The notes beneath the pieces are model-generated. The model ran no database searches and was not told the DNA's origin. It saw nothing but the letters and a program-made list of their open reading frames with translations. 64,000 nt of DNA from Larimichthys crocea (lineage: Eukaryota > Chordata > Actinopteri > Sciaenidae), in the NCBI RefSeq assembly GCF_000972845.2, contig NC_040018.1, forward strand, positions 14,667,157 to 14,731,156, in the 5' to 3' direction. Numbering within the stretch: position 1 is the first letter of the stretch; each line of letters begins with the position of its first letter. This document shows positions 37,104 to 48,177 of the stretch, in pieces. The position numbers were made by a program, and so were the translations under genes.

Positions 37104-37290
37104 GCTAGGTGTTTAGAAAGGGAAATGGAAGTAGATGGAGAAAGTTAGAGAGAAGGAGGCAGAGAGAGAGAGAAGTAGAAGAAGAAGGGTTAAGGTAAAG
37201 TTAAAGTCACGTCTGTGTGAGCTCATAATGTAAATAGAGCAGGCCATGACCGGTAGAAAGTGAGAATATGTGGCTTTGTTGGGAAACCAC

Positions 37291-39471
37291 TCAGAGTTTA
37301 AATCTGGAGAAGAATTTTCGGATCCTCTGAAACAGAGTCTTCTTCTTGTTCTTCTCCACAGCTGCAGCTCCATCTTTTGGGGAAGGGTTGGCTGCAGCTC
37401 CAACAGTTGGACCAACTGCAGCTGAAAGTTCATCTTCAATTGGCCCACAGTCAGTAACTGGATTGATAGCAGCTGAAGCAGGAGCAGCACTAGACTCTTC
37501 TTCAGTGAGACTAGTACGCTCACTGACTGCATCATCACAGTTACTGGCAGCTGATGATCCGGAGGAAACATCAGGGATGAATATCTCGCCCTCTGAGTAT
37601 CCATTACTAGAAGTCTCAGAGGGGAAATCTTCTCCAGAGAAAATTGGAGAAGATCGTCTGTCACTGGGACGACTGTCTGCGTAAATGGAGACGGTCTCAA
37701 TATTGTCTTCTTCAGTGAAACACAGGTTTGCAAAGTGTCTTGTTCTGGTGAGCTGTACATGACCATCATCAACAGAGCACTCACCATCTGAATAGTTACC
37801 ACTGGAACTTGGAAGACTGTCTGCGTAAATGGAGACGGTCTCAATATCGTCTTCTTCAGTGAAACACAGGTTTGCAAAGCATCTTGTTCTGGTGAGCTGT
37901 ACATGGTCATCAACAGAGCAGTCAACATCTGAATAGTTACCACTGGTGCGTGGATCTCCATCAATACTGCTCTCGATGTCAAAAGACTTTTCGCTGTTGT
38001 TCTTGATGTCTGCACCGTAACTGTCAGTGTGTGAATCTACATATCTGCAGCTCTCAAAGCTCTCAGAAAATCTGCCTTCATTTTCACTGCTCCAATCTTC
38101 AACTTTGAAATCGTCATCATAGTTATTGTCCATGTTGGCATCTTCAGCAATGGAATTCTCAGTTAATCTTTCACTGGGAGTGGCAGGAGATGGCTCTATT
38201 TCTAAATCAGCATCAATAGCTTGACAGTCTGATTTTCCATAGCTGGAATGTGTCATCTCACTTAAGTCCATGTCAGTGATACTGACAAAATATTCAGATT
38301 CATCGAGATGATTCAAGGAGGAAACAGTCATAAACTGAATCGCCTCATCTGCATACAAGCTGTCCATCACGTCTGCCAGGTGACCCATTGAAAGAAACGG
38401 GTTCTTAAACGCCTCCCTTGGAGTCACTCTCCTTTTAGGATCCAGGTCCAGAAATGCCTTTAGGAGGCTTAGAAATGCCATCCTATCTTCTAAGTCAATA
38501 TCGTCTCTTATTGCTGTAAATGTTTTTACAGCATCGTCCAAATTCTCGGCCCAGTCGAACATTGTATTATCAACATTGGCTTGGACACCTGTTGCTTCTT
38601 TATACTCATCTGGTGAGTTCAGTCTCCATCCTTGAATGCAGGGGTCGTAGCAGAAATATGCCAAGGTGTATTGTGCAGCATTCAGCATGTGTTCCTTTGG
38701 CTGACCCAGCAGGTGTACTATGGATCTCATTGAATTATACAAACAGTTTCCAGGGAAGAGGTGGTCACCGAAGTATAGGAATGCCATAACACATCCCACT
38801 CCCCACATATCAATGGCTTCCGATAGAGGGAGTCCTAAACTCACCTCTGGAGCCCGATATCCACAAGGCTGCATCATCTCTCCTTCACGTGCTTTGCTCA
38901 CTTGTCGGGCTAAGCCAAAATCAATTAGCTTAATTTTAAACGGCTGATCCTTTTGATTTACAAGCATGATGTTGTCAAGCTTTACATCGGTGTGTAGGAT
39001 GCCAATAGCCTTAAGAGCGTCAAATGCTACCATCAGCTGGTAGATTACAGGTCTAATTTCGTTTAGACTTAATGGAAGCCAGTCTCTCTCTTGCATAAGG
39101 TCCCACAGGCTTCTGTCCAGATTTTCAAAGGCCATGCAAGAGAGGCTGTTGAACTTGAAGTATTCCAGGAATTGTACAATATTGTTTTTTTCTGGATCCA
39201 AAGTCCTGATTGCTTCTAGCATTTTGACCTCCTTTCGGACATAGCGCTTTTCGTTTTTGTGAATTTTTACGGCCACTTGCTTGCCCGTTGTTAAATTGAT
39301 GCATGTGGCAACTTTGCCAAAGCATCCCTCACCATTAAAGTTCATCACCAGATAGCGTGTAGAGTTGCTGTACAGTATATCACGCTTCTGTACTTCATAG
39401 GCTGGTGTGTCCTCGTTGCTTTTCTTCGAATTAACTGAGGTTGAAGTTGAGGAAGACATTTTTGCAGTCAA
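37291..39471 (-). CDS. intronless HIPK/DYRK-like protein kinase
   Basis: A single open frame of 726 codons encodes a Ser/Thr-type kinase domain (about residues 36-362) closest in style to homeodomain-interacting protein kinases. Catalytic parts seen: glycine loop GEGCFG (47-52), VAVK Lys69, Glu81 in KEVKML, HTD (160-162) with Lys164 and Asn167, DFG (184-186), YRAPE (205-209). All residues needed for catalysis are present, though HRD is HTD. The HIPK/DYRK activation-loop Tyr (family pattern YLQSRYYRAPE) is missing; here the loop reads EMMQPCGYRAPE. The acidic C-terminal half has two tandem repeats (period 48 aa, about 508-598) and ends in a basic amphipathic tail (KKKTLFQRIRKFFSRFKL). The domain is uninterrupted by introns, unlike neighbours, so a retroposed origin is possible. 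Two gene fragments lie either side (35771-35901, 39930-40065). Real gene likely; subfamily name not certain. Confidence 0.85.
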   Translation of the reverse strand: MTAKMSSSTSTSVNSKKSNEDTPAYEVQKRDILYSNSTRYLVMNFNGEGCFGKVATCINLTTGKQVAVKIHKNEKRYVRKEVKMLEAIRTLDPEKNNIVQFLEYFKFNSLSCMAFENLDRSLWDLMQERDWLPLSLNEIRPVIYQLMVAFDALKAIGILHTDVKLDNIMLVNQKDQPFKIKLIDFGLARQVSKAREGEMMQPCGYRAPEVSLGLPLSEAIDMWGVGCVMAFLYFGDHLFPGNCLYNSMRSIVHLLGQPKEHMLNAAQYTLAYFCYDPCIQGWRLNSPDEYKEATGVQANVDNTMFDWAENLDDAVKTFTAIRDDIDLEDRMAFLSLLKAFLDLDPKRRVTPREAFKNPFLSMGHLADVMDSLYADEAIQFMTVSSLNHLDESEYFVSITDMDLSEMTHSSYGKSDCQAIDADLEIEPSPATPSERLTENSIAEDANMDNNYDDDFKVEDWSSENEGRFSESFESCRYVDSHTDSYGADIKNNSEKSFDIESSIDGDPRTSGNYSDVDCSVDDHVQLTRTRCFANLCFTEEDDIETVSIYADSLPSSSGNYSDGECSVDDGHVQLTRTRHFANLCFTEEDNIETVSIYADSRPSDRRSSPIFSGEDFPSETSSNGYSEGEIFIPDVSSGSSAASNCDDAVSERTSLTEEESSAAPASAAINPVTDCGPIEDELSAAVGPTVGAAANPSPKDGAAAVEKNKKKTLFQRIRKFFSRFKL
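37681..37950 (-). repeat. 144-bp tandem repeat within the kinase coding sequence
   Basis: Two copies start 144 nt apart (GTAAATGGAGACGGTCTCAA at 37681 and 37825). They encode the repeated peptide block with LTRTR, FANLCFTEED and ETVSIYADS. The period is a multiple of three, so the frame is kept. Confidence 0.92.
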
Positions 39472-39706
39472 ATGTTTCCAAAAACAGTATAATTCACTTG
39501 TGTTCTTACTCTAAAGGTAACCAGTGGGAGACTGACTGTGCCCAGCCTACAGTCTTTATGTGAAATTGACATGTGACATAAGTATGACATCATCAAGACA
39601 TTAAAGGAGCTCAGTAACATCAAAGGAGTTCAGTAACATCAAAGCACTCAAGGAGTTAAAAAAAAACAAAAAACAAATTCAAATGAAAACATTCCAATAA
39701 TGTTTA
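39472..39706 (-). other. 5' flank of the kinase gene
   Basis: No CpG island or clear core promoter. A short direct repeat (AGGAGTTCAGTAACATCAAA type, 39606-39645) and an A-rich run are present. Confidence 0.4.
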
Positions 39707-39910
39707 TTAAAGGTCCATTACGTAGAATTTAGTTATCTTATTTGTTATAAGATAGTTATTATTATTATATTATTTGATATAAGTTAGTCATTATTTGGTA
39801 TAATCATTGCATTTCAATCTCCTCACATCACCCTTGCCTTCCTAGCATAAAGAAGAAACAACATCTTAAAGGCGCTGTCTAGAGTCAGTACTTAGTTTGT
39901 CTTTTCTGGG
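39707..39910. repeat. degenerate copy of the GGTCCAGTATGTAAGATTT-type MITE
   Basis: It starts AAAGGTCCATTACGTAGAAT, resembling the terminal repeat of the better preserved copy at 43028-43466. The body is AT-rich and diverged. Confidence 0.4.
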
Positions 39911-39929
39911 CAGGAGAACAGGGGAAGGG

Positions 39930-40065
39930 GGAAACAGTCATAAACTGAATCGCCTCATCTGCATACAAGCTGAAGTCCTTCACGTCTGCCAGGTGACAAT
40001 GAAAGAAAAAGGCTCTTAAATGCCTCCCTGGGAGTGACTCTTCTTTTTAGGATCCAGGTCAGGCG
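39930..40065 (-). pseudogene. second fragment of the HIPK-like kinase gene (end of kinase domain)
   Basis: It matches about 38322-38456 of the intact gene (shared AACAGTCATAAACTGAATCG and CATCTGCATACAAGCT) in the same orientation, with indels that break the frame. It covers codons around the last helix of the kinase domain. No flanking kinase sequence is preserved. Confidence 0.88.
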
Positions 40066-40117
40066 TCAATAACATGTTAAAGTCACGTATATTTGAACTA
40101 GCTGGTTGTCCATATAA

Positions 40118-40472
40118 TCCAGGGGTTCCCAAACTTTTCAGCCCCCAACACCTAAAGCAACGGTACCAGTGATTTGCAACCCCCACTATCGCCAGATGTC
40201 AGATGATTTGTCCTTGTTACATGCTGTAATGTCTAGCACATACCTTAGGTTGTTGTTGCTGCTAATGTCGTCATTCTGTCGTAATTACATCAGGGGTCAG
40301 AAGGGGCAAAGAAAATCTAAAGGCTTTTTTTTTTATTTAACCTTTTTTAAATGTTTCATCATAATTATGGCTTAGATATGCTATTTTGAAAAGTTTTTAA
40401 ATTTTATTTCATTTCTGAAAATCATCTTGCAACCCCCACTCGCTGCCTCGCGACCCCTACTTTGAGAAACAG
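40118..40472. repeat. hAT-like MITE
   Basis: The start CAGGGGTTCCCAAACTTTTC and the end (CTACTTTGAGAAACAGTG) are imperfect inverted repeats of the CAGNGGTTCTCAAA type used by hAT elements. The interior repeats CAACCCCCACT near both ends. Confidence 0.6.
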
Positions 40473-40839
40473 TGATATATCTATCATTTACATATGTCAA
40501 ACTCAAGGCCCGCGAGATATTAAAAGTTGTATGATTGTCTTAAAACAAGTCTGTGCTGCGTGCAAAGTGTGCATTGACCATAAACTACATTTCCCAGCTT
40601 CAAAGTCTTTTTCAGATGGTGCGTTTTTGAAGCATGATGATTATGATAGCAGAGCAACAAGTTAACAAGTTATTTTTTTTTTTTTACATCTATGCAAATG
40701 TATATGTAATATTTAGAACTTGAATAAGTAATAAATACACAGACAGTTATTTAACAACATTTTAAGGAGTTATTACATTTATTTTACGCTACATTTATAC
40801 TGTTTTACAGTTACATCTGCACTCTGATGGGAAGTCCGA

Positions 40840-41095
40840 CTCTTTTTACTGAATCGGATCACTTACTGTCGGACTGCCTGTCAAATCTGTGACAAATGAA
40901 CGAGAGAGACTCAAACTTGAAGACACGTCGTTGGGTCGTGAACTAATCATTTCTGTTTCATGTCCTGACTGAGCGTGTGCAACTGCCATGTCGAGAGGGG
41001 ACGTACTGCATGGGAATGAACGAATCACTCACCGAGACTACTCATTACTCCCGAGTCATATAAAAGATTAGTTCAAATTGAACGATACGTTCACC
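40840..41095. repeat. dispersed repeat rich in GAACGA motifs
   Basis: Blocks such as GAATGAACGAATCACTC (41016-41032) and TTGAACGATACGTTCA (41078-41093) resemble a recurrent fish repeat. Boundaries are uncertain. Confidence 0.4.
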
Positions 41096-42450
41096 CTCGA
41101 CATACCACTAGAAGCCGCTCTCTCCGCTCAGCGGCGAGCAGCGACTCTCACACCGGGAGAAGAAGAAGACTCGCCTGCTGCTTCACGCTCGCCTGGTGTC
41201 CTTGTCGTGTTTATCTCTCTGTGTCTTTGTGTTTGATTCTCACAGATACGTCGGATAAACCGCCTCCTCGGTGAGATATCAGTGTTACACAGAAACGTCT
41301 CTAAACCAGCTAAACTCTCGTGTTTGGGTTGATTTCAGCTGCACGGTGTGACAACTGTCAAGTAGACGCTTTGTCACATCCGGTGTAGATTTTTCAAAAT
41401 AAGATCCACTAAAATCTATCCGAGTGGTACTAGTTAAAATAGTTAATAAAAAAAAGACCTCATAAATCACAGCAGTGTACTTATTCTGTTGAGTTCATAC
41501 AAACCAATTGGTTAAAATATCTGTCCTTGTACTAAATATCTATATTTGATGAATAATTTAGCCATGATACTAGTATTATGTATTTTTCAGGCCATATTGC
41601 TGTCAACCATAACATGTACAGACTAATCTAATTAACCAGCACTTTCTCTGAGGGTCGTATTAAAAAAAACAACAACCTCACAACCTGCTCCTATAGGATA
41701 TTTTGGAATAAAGTATTGGGTATTTAGTTGTGTGCAGGGCTATGGGTTTGCTCTTGCATGGACATGGTCCTGTAAAAAGGCAAAACACCTTTGGGTTGAT
41801 TCAAACATTTCTCATGTGGGTGCAGGCACATGAGGGGAATCCTGTGTCTGATCAGGGTATTTTCATTTTGGTTATGTTGACATTTATGCAGAAGTACTAT
41901 TCTGTAGATAAACATGCTATATTACAATCCAACACAGCCAGCAACACACAGCTTGCACAAAGTTATACCTAAAATTTTGCAAGAACATGTAACATTCAAC
42001 AGAGCACAGGAGGTGCAAAACGATTTAAAAAAGTAATTCAGAGTGTCATGGATAACAACACTTTACTCTTCTTTCAGGATCATCTTGTGTCCCAGCATTT
42101 AGATTTCATATTAAAGAAGTCATGTTTAGAAGAAGAATACCCTTCAGTCAGATGGCCTTCGTCACACTTCTTGGAGTCTGTGGTGGTATTTATATCTACA
42201 AACCTTACTTTGAGCAACACACCGCAGGACAGCAAAAACAGCATGTGCCAAAGAAAGACAATGAAACAGACAATTCATCAGAATGATCTGCCCCCCCACC
42301 ACGATGTACTTTACAGACAGAAGCCAGAAGAACAACATCTGGGGCTGCTGGACTGTCAAACTAAGGGCATGACCAGCATGGATAAAGTCATGCCACTCTG
42401 GGACTCTTTGTGTGATTGTAAATGTACAAAATAAAATATTGAATAATTAT
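41096..42450 (+). other. possible spliced transcript of unknown identity
   Basis: A CpG-rich, exon-like block (41096-41270) ends in a strong donor (CTCG|GTGAGATA). Downstream, an acceptor (TTCTTTCAG, ending 42077) opens a block that keeps an uninterrupted frame to TAA near 42434 (119 codons after the acceptor) and is followed by AATAAA at 42430-42435. The encoded peptide has no family I recognise. It could be an alternative first exon of rab27a, a non-coding RNA, or coincidence. Confidence 0.25.
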
Positions 42451-43027
42451 AAATGATCATCTGTTTTAAAATGACCCGTGTCCAAGTTTCATATGTCATT
42501 ATACATCTCTGATTTAATTTCCAAAGGTTACAAAGGGAACTCACATTTGTCTTACGTGTGTTTGCCTTAAACTTTCTGACAATGCGCTATGTAAAATGGT
42601 TATTGGCAAAGTATGTGTAAACATACAAGGTATCTGACTCTGTTCATTGCTGTCAATGTGCTTACACAGGAAAAGACAAACGGCTAAGAACAACAAAGCT
42701 GAACAAACAAAGACAAAAAATGTTATGTACACAAGTATGTGGAAAAAGTAGAAGTATAAATAGATGTATAAACAACATACAACATATATGTCTATATAAG
42801 TCAATAGTTGGTATAGCTCTGATATGTGATCAAACACTTTTCCTGCAGTGGCTCCTAGAGTCTGTGATCATTACATACTGCCATGTTTGTATGAACGCTT
42901 TGGGCTCCTTTGTCAGATTCACAATGTTTTTTTTTCTCACAGGGATTAACGTACAAGGTCGTGGTTTACATGAGCCTTAAAATAGTTTACATTTTGTTCT
43001 ACACCATGAAATGCAGTAATATCTGTT

Positions 43028-43466
43028 AAAGGTGCAGTATGTAAGATTTTGCAGGCTCTATTTACCGAATATGACACACAAATAAGAATTGTTCTGTTTT
43101 TGTTATTGTAGATCTGTAGACACTGTTTGTACTTTTCCATGGAGTTTGCCATGTTGAACCAACATGTTTCTACAGCAGTCCAGAACAGACAAACTAACTT
43201 CAGTGGATGTGAAATGAAACCAATGCAAAAGTGCCAAATACTGCAGTTCTTCAAACAGCCTCTTGAGGCTGAATATAGAAGAAGTCAGTTTCCATACATC
43301 CCCATTTTAAAATGTCCCAGCTTCACAGCAGAAATAAACATGTAACATGTAAAAATGTTCACAGCCTGGTACTTCAGGTTATTATGCACTAATAAAAACA
43401 TAGTTCCTCAAATCATCTGCCACATTCTCTATATAAAGTCCCCGAAATCTTACATGCTGGACCTTT
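43028..43466. mobile_element. MITE with 24-bp terminal inverted repeats
   Basis: The left end AAAGGTGCAGTATGTAAGAT and the right end (inverse AAAGGTCCAGCATGTAAGAT) match at 21 of 24 positions over the full arms. The interior has no gene. Related, less complete copies lie at 48178-48490 and 49308-49640. Confidence 0.85.
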
Positions 43467-43499
43467 CATACAATATAATGTATTTGCTGATGTGATTGT

Positions 43500-44800
43500 A
43501 TTACTGATAGACAAGATAATAAAGAGTACAGTATTTTCCACCGAAATGCAAATTAGTATAAGTGTACAGTAGGAACATGAAGTAGAAACACTGGGGTATT
43601 GGTAATTTGAGTGGTTTAAATGTACTTTCCACCACTAACATGTACTTACAGTATCTAGTTACTGTATTTTGCTCCATAGTAACTACCTGTCGGATAATAA
43701 AGAGTACAGTATTTCCCTTTGAAATGCATAATAGTATACAACAATAGAAACCTTGGGGTATTGTTAATTTGAGTGGTTTAAATGTACTTTCCACCACTAA
43801 AATGTACTTGCAGTAACCAGTTACTGTATTTTGCTCCATGGTCAGATAAATATAGTGTTATAGTACTATATTTCTCTCTGAAGTGTACTGTAGTAACTAG
43901 CTGTCAGATAATAAAGAGTACAGTATTTCCTTCTGAAATGTATGATAGTATAAATATACAGTAGGAACATGAAGTAGAAACACTGGGGTATTGTTAATTT
44001 GAGTGGTTAAAATGTACTTTCCACCACTGAAATGTACTTGCAGTAACCAGTTGCTGTATTTTGCTCCGTGGTCAGATAAATATAGTCTAATAGAGTACTA
44101 TATTTCTCTCTGAAGTGATAAATATAGTCTAATAGAGTACTATATTTCTCTCTGAAGTGTGCTGTAGTGAAAGTATACAATAGAAACACTAGGGTATTGT
44201 TAATTTGAGTGGTTTAAATGTACTTTCCACCACTGAAATGTACTTACAGTATCTAGTTACTGTATTTTGCTCCATAGTAACTAGCTGTCAGATAATAAAT
44301 AGTACAGTATTTCCCTCTGAAATGCATAATAGTATACGTATACAGTAGGAATATGAAGTAGAAACACTGGGGTATTGTTAATTTGAGTGGTTTAAATGTG
44401 CTTTCCACCACTGAAATGTGCTTACAGTATCTAGTTACTGTATTTTGCTCCATGGTCAGATAAATATAGTGTAATAGAGTACTATATTTCTCTCTGAAGT
44501 GTGCTGTAGTGAAAGCATACAATAGAAACACTAGGGTATTGTTAATTTGAGTGGTTTAAATGTACTTTCCAGTATTTCCTTCTGAAATGTATGAAAGTAT
44601 AAGTATACAGTAGGAACATGAAGTAGAAACACTGGGGTATTGTTAATGTGAGTGGTTTAAATGTACTTTCCACCACTGAAATGTACCTGCAGTATTTTGC
44701 TCCATAGTAACTTGTTGTCAGATGAATGTAGTGGAATAAATAGTACAGTATTTCCCTCTGAAGTGTGTTGTAGTAGAAGTATACAGTAGAAACATCAAGT
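43500..44800. repeat. complex tandem array, unit ~165-230 bp
   Basis: Recurring blocks GGGTATTGTTAATTTGAGTG, ATGTACTTTCCACCACTGAA, TGTATTTTGCTCCAT and GTACAGTATTTCCCTCTGAA appear in fixed order about seven times, with internal deletions changing the unit length. Open frames on the minus strand here are repetitive and not genes. Confidence 0.92.
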
Positions 44801-44839
44801 AGTCGAGTTTAGTTGAGTTTGGTTTGTTTTGTGTGTTGT

Positions 44840-45123
44840 GTAACAGCCGGTGTTTCCCCTTCAGTTAAGCTCGCTGTGAGTAACGTGAGGAGGAGCTGTT
44901 TCTCAACACGGAAAGTGAAGCTCAGCGCTCACTGTTCATGAAGCTGCTCTCACGTCAGCACCTTAATGGCTCTGAAGCGACGGAGAAAGTAAAACAAATC
45001 CTCATTTATTCACATTTTATTCGGGGAAAAGTCTTCAGCGGTCGTTTTCAACTATACTGTTTTAACACCACGACACAGCGCTCAGCAGCAGCAGCAGCAG
45101 CAGCAGCAACGCCACAGGGGCTG
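44840..45123 (+). promoter_or_regulatory. rab27a: probable rab27a promoter and 5' non-coding exon
   Basis: GC-richer sequence with a (CAG)8 tract (about 45083-45106) ends in a strong donor CTG|GTAAGTAC at 45123/45124. The next acceptor on this strand that leads to a gene is TTTCAG ending at 50799, 16 nt before the rab27a ATG. The link implies a 5.7-kb first intron and is inferred. Confidence 0.5.
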
Positions 45124-46734
45124 GTAAGTACTGTTAAAATGTGTTTCCAGGAAATGTCAGTCGTAGAAATCTAGCAGGAGTTAGCGAATGGTTTAAAAAA
45201 AAGTTCACTCTTATTTAAATTCACCTTATCATCATCATTATTATTATTATCAGCGTGTGGTTACAGATTGACTGCCCCATAAACCCGCTTGCCAAATTCA
45301 AGCCTCACACAATCAAAGACGGTTGGCGTTTGGAAACATTTTAACACCTGCCTTATCCTCTCCTCTCACAGGCTTGTTCGCCTTTTTCCACACACTCTTC
45401 TCACAACTTTTACAAACAAACTCCGCCTTTGAAGTCGACTAAATATCTCTGAGAGAAAGCAGGACTTCCAAGTTTGAGCGTTTCCCACAGCTTGTTTGGA
45501 CCCATATGTAGGCTGCAAGCTGGGAAGTTGGCATCCACTTTAACTTCTTTGCAGGGTCCATACAAAGTAAAATAAGTGATTATTTGTCCACCTGATTACT
45601 AGTGACAACCACATGAGGACCAGCTGAGGGTCATTAGATCTTCTACTTGTTACAGTTAATCGATCTGAGTGTTTATTTCTTTGTGGGAATGAGCTTTAAT
45701 GTGCCTGGTGCTCCAGATAAATCTTCACAAGGTATTTTAACGATTAGATAGTTACCAGCTTTGGCAGCCGCATGATTTTAAAGATGCACTGTGTCCACAT
45801 CTAATTGTCTCATTTTATTCCTGAGTTGCACATCATTTTAATGTCACAGTTGTGCTGCGCCCTTTTAAGTTGATGGTATGTGCACATCCGCATTTTCTCA
45901 AGGAGATGACGGCCTCTGTGTTGGACAGCTGCCCAGGGTGGGTCTTCCACTTCTCCCTGACTTTTTGTTTGCAGGGCTGCATGGGTGGTAGTAATTGGCC
46001 GAGGCAAACACAGCTTAGCTCCTATGTTAACTCCCACTTGCAGGAGAGAGAATGCCAGCAGAGTTTGTCCACTTCTGCTTTTTTTTAACCCCTTATCTAA
46101 ATAGGAAATCCTTGTGGAGATTAACAATCTGCTACAGAGAAATAACAGATAACTCAAATATGCCTCATACAGAACATTTTATCAACTTGATTAACACCTT
46201 AAACCCTCCCAAGATCTGTCAAACACAAAGTCTAACCCTGTAAAAAGACTGTCACACTCATTATGTTAATTAAGCACACATTTTTATTTATAAATGAATT
46301 ACCCTGTAACCACAACATATCCTGGCATGAGAAACTAGACTGCTAATAACTAGACTAGAAGTGGGGCATACATTAGTACCAAACAAATGAACAATTAATC
46401 AAATTATCAGACACTAATTGCCATTTGATGAGTGTGAAGCTTTTTTGTGGGTATTTGCTCACATTTAATGGTTGATAATAACAGGCATGGATGAAGTGGT
46501 TATGAACACAGATCTTAATAAGTCAGACATGCGCGATATATGGCAAGTAAACGTTTAAGATCTCCAACCAGGGGTAGTTTATAGTATTATGGGCAAAAAA
46601 AGTTCCTAATTCGTTAACTGATAAACTCCCATTGAGAATAAAATACAAAATGTTAGTTCACCAAATGGCAGAGAAAGAAAACAGATGCTGATTTTACCAT
46701 TTTAAAGATGTTTGAATATTGTTAAATATTCTCT

Positions 46735-46870
46735 GAAATATTCAATGCACTGCCCTGTGATGAACTTGTGACTTATCCAGGGTGTACTCTGCATTTCGTC
46801 CTAAGCTGGGATAGGCTTCAGCCCACCGCGATGCTCATGAGGATGAGCAGTTGCAGAAAATAGATGGATG
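46735..46870 (+). repeat. L2-like LINE/SINE 3' tail
   Basis: It has CCCTGTGATGAACTTGTGAC, CCAGGGTGTACTCTGC, GCTGGGATAGGCTTCAGCCC and ends near ATAGATGGATG, the typical 3' end of an abundant fish retroposon. Confidence 0.7.
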
Positions 46871-46989
46871 TATGCTCAGTGCACCAGTATATCAATGAAG
46901 AACCTTAATCACACCTTCAAATTATCCTGTCACAATGAAAGGATGATTGTCAGTTATGTATAGCTTAAATAAACAAAACACTTTTTCTG

Positions 46990-47400
46990 GCTGTTAAAGG
47001 GATAGTTTGGGTATCTTAAAGTGGAGTTGTGTGAGTATGTACTGTACTTATCCATAGTCAGTGTACACAAGGCCTGCATAAAAAAACTCCACCTCAAAAC
47101 AGTGCATGCTATAATAAGACTATTTTCACCGCTTTACCTTGACGTCTTTGGCACTAACCGCAGAGCTTCCAGCTGCCTTGATTATAGATAAGCACCACAT
47201 ATCATACTCCACTTCAAAAGACTCGGCCGATCCCTGTAACGACACCGATAAATTTGATCGTGTCACTCTTGCTTTTAGTCAGCTATTTAACTGCTGCCTG
47301 TGAAGCTCCTTCCACTGAAGGGACTACTGTGCTATGTGACACCTTAATCTTGTAGTACAACAGGGCCTCGTTTGTAATCTGTTTAAAGGTTGTAGGAAAC
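46990..47400 (+). repeat. MITE-like dispersed element
   Basis: It starts AAAGGGATAGTTTGGGTATC and contains ACTTATCCATAGTCAGTGTA (47046-47065), phrases found in a common fish non-autonomous element. The right boundary is approximate. Confidence 0.5.
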
Positions 47401-48177
47401 CTGAGACTGTCCAGTTTCATCTGAGCCCAAATTAGTTTAACGTGCACAATTTCTGAGGCATAAAAGGTAATTGGGGAAAGTTAATATATTAAGAAAGTAA
47501 TTGGCAGAGCACTCAACCATGGTCTTTCATCTGTCTTTGTGCCAACTTTTAGTGCTTTCTTAATGTCAGCTCTTTTCCACCACTTTACCAGCGTCTTCAT
47601 GTTTCATTTGGAGTGGTCAGGAGGATGGGTATACATATGTATTTGTTTGAGAACGGTTGATTTAAGGCAGTATTTACGATAAGACTAGTTCTTTCTGAAT
47701 GCATTGTTGCGCACAGCGGGAGATCATACCCGAGCATCAGAGCTCACTTCCTTTTCACAGCTGTGATCGGACTGGGAAGTGTAATATGACTAGGAAATGA
47801 CCTTAACATTTCTGTTTTCAGCACAGCTTTGTGTGCTATACATAATATGCACAAACGCTTGCTTTTGTGTCATGATAACATTCGATTGTTAACGTGAGAT
47901 TGTGCTGTGTCTTGTTTTCGATCGGGGTTGAAAACAAGACAGTTGTCTGATTAGTCTGATGATAGTCTGCAGAAATCTGCTGACACAATCTGCATCTTAA
48001 GCAGAGTGGTTTAGCTGCTTCACTGTGTCACTTCTGTGACCTGTTTCACACAAACAGAAATCATAAACTGACTCAAGTTTTTCTGTCAGGGTAATGTCAG
48101 TGATCTGCTGTCAGATCGAGTTAACACAAAGTTATAAGAAGCAGGCTACATGACTGCTTTTGTGCTGAAGTGTATTA

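Noticed and set aside
37113..38015. 300-codon minus-strand frame overlapping the kinase gene
   Set aside because: It lies in another frame of the same strand as the kinase, shows only low-complexity composition caused by the repeated kinase tail, and has no domain. It is a shadow.
43501..44531. Several minus-strand frames with a common peptide phrase
   Set aside because: The shared phrase is the translation of the tandem DNA array, so it is not a gene family.
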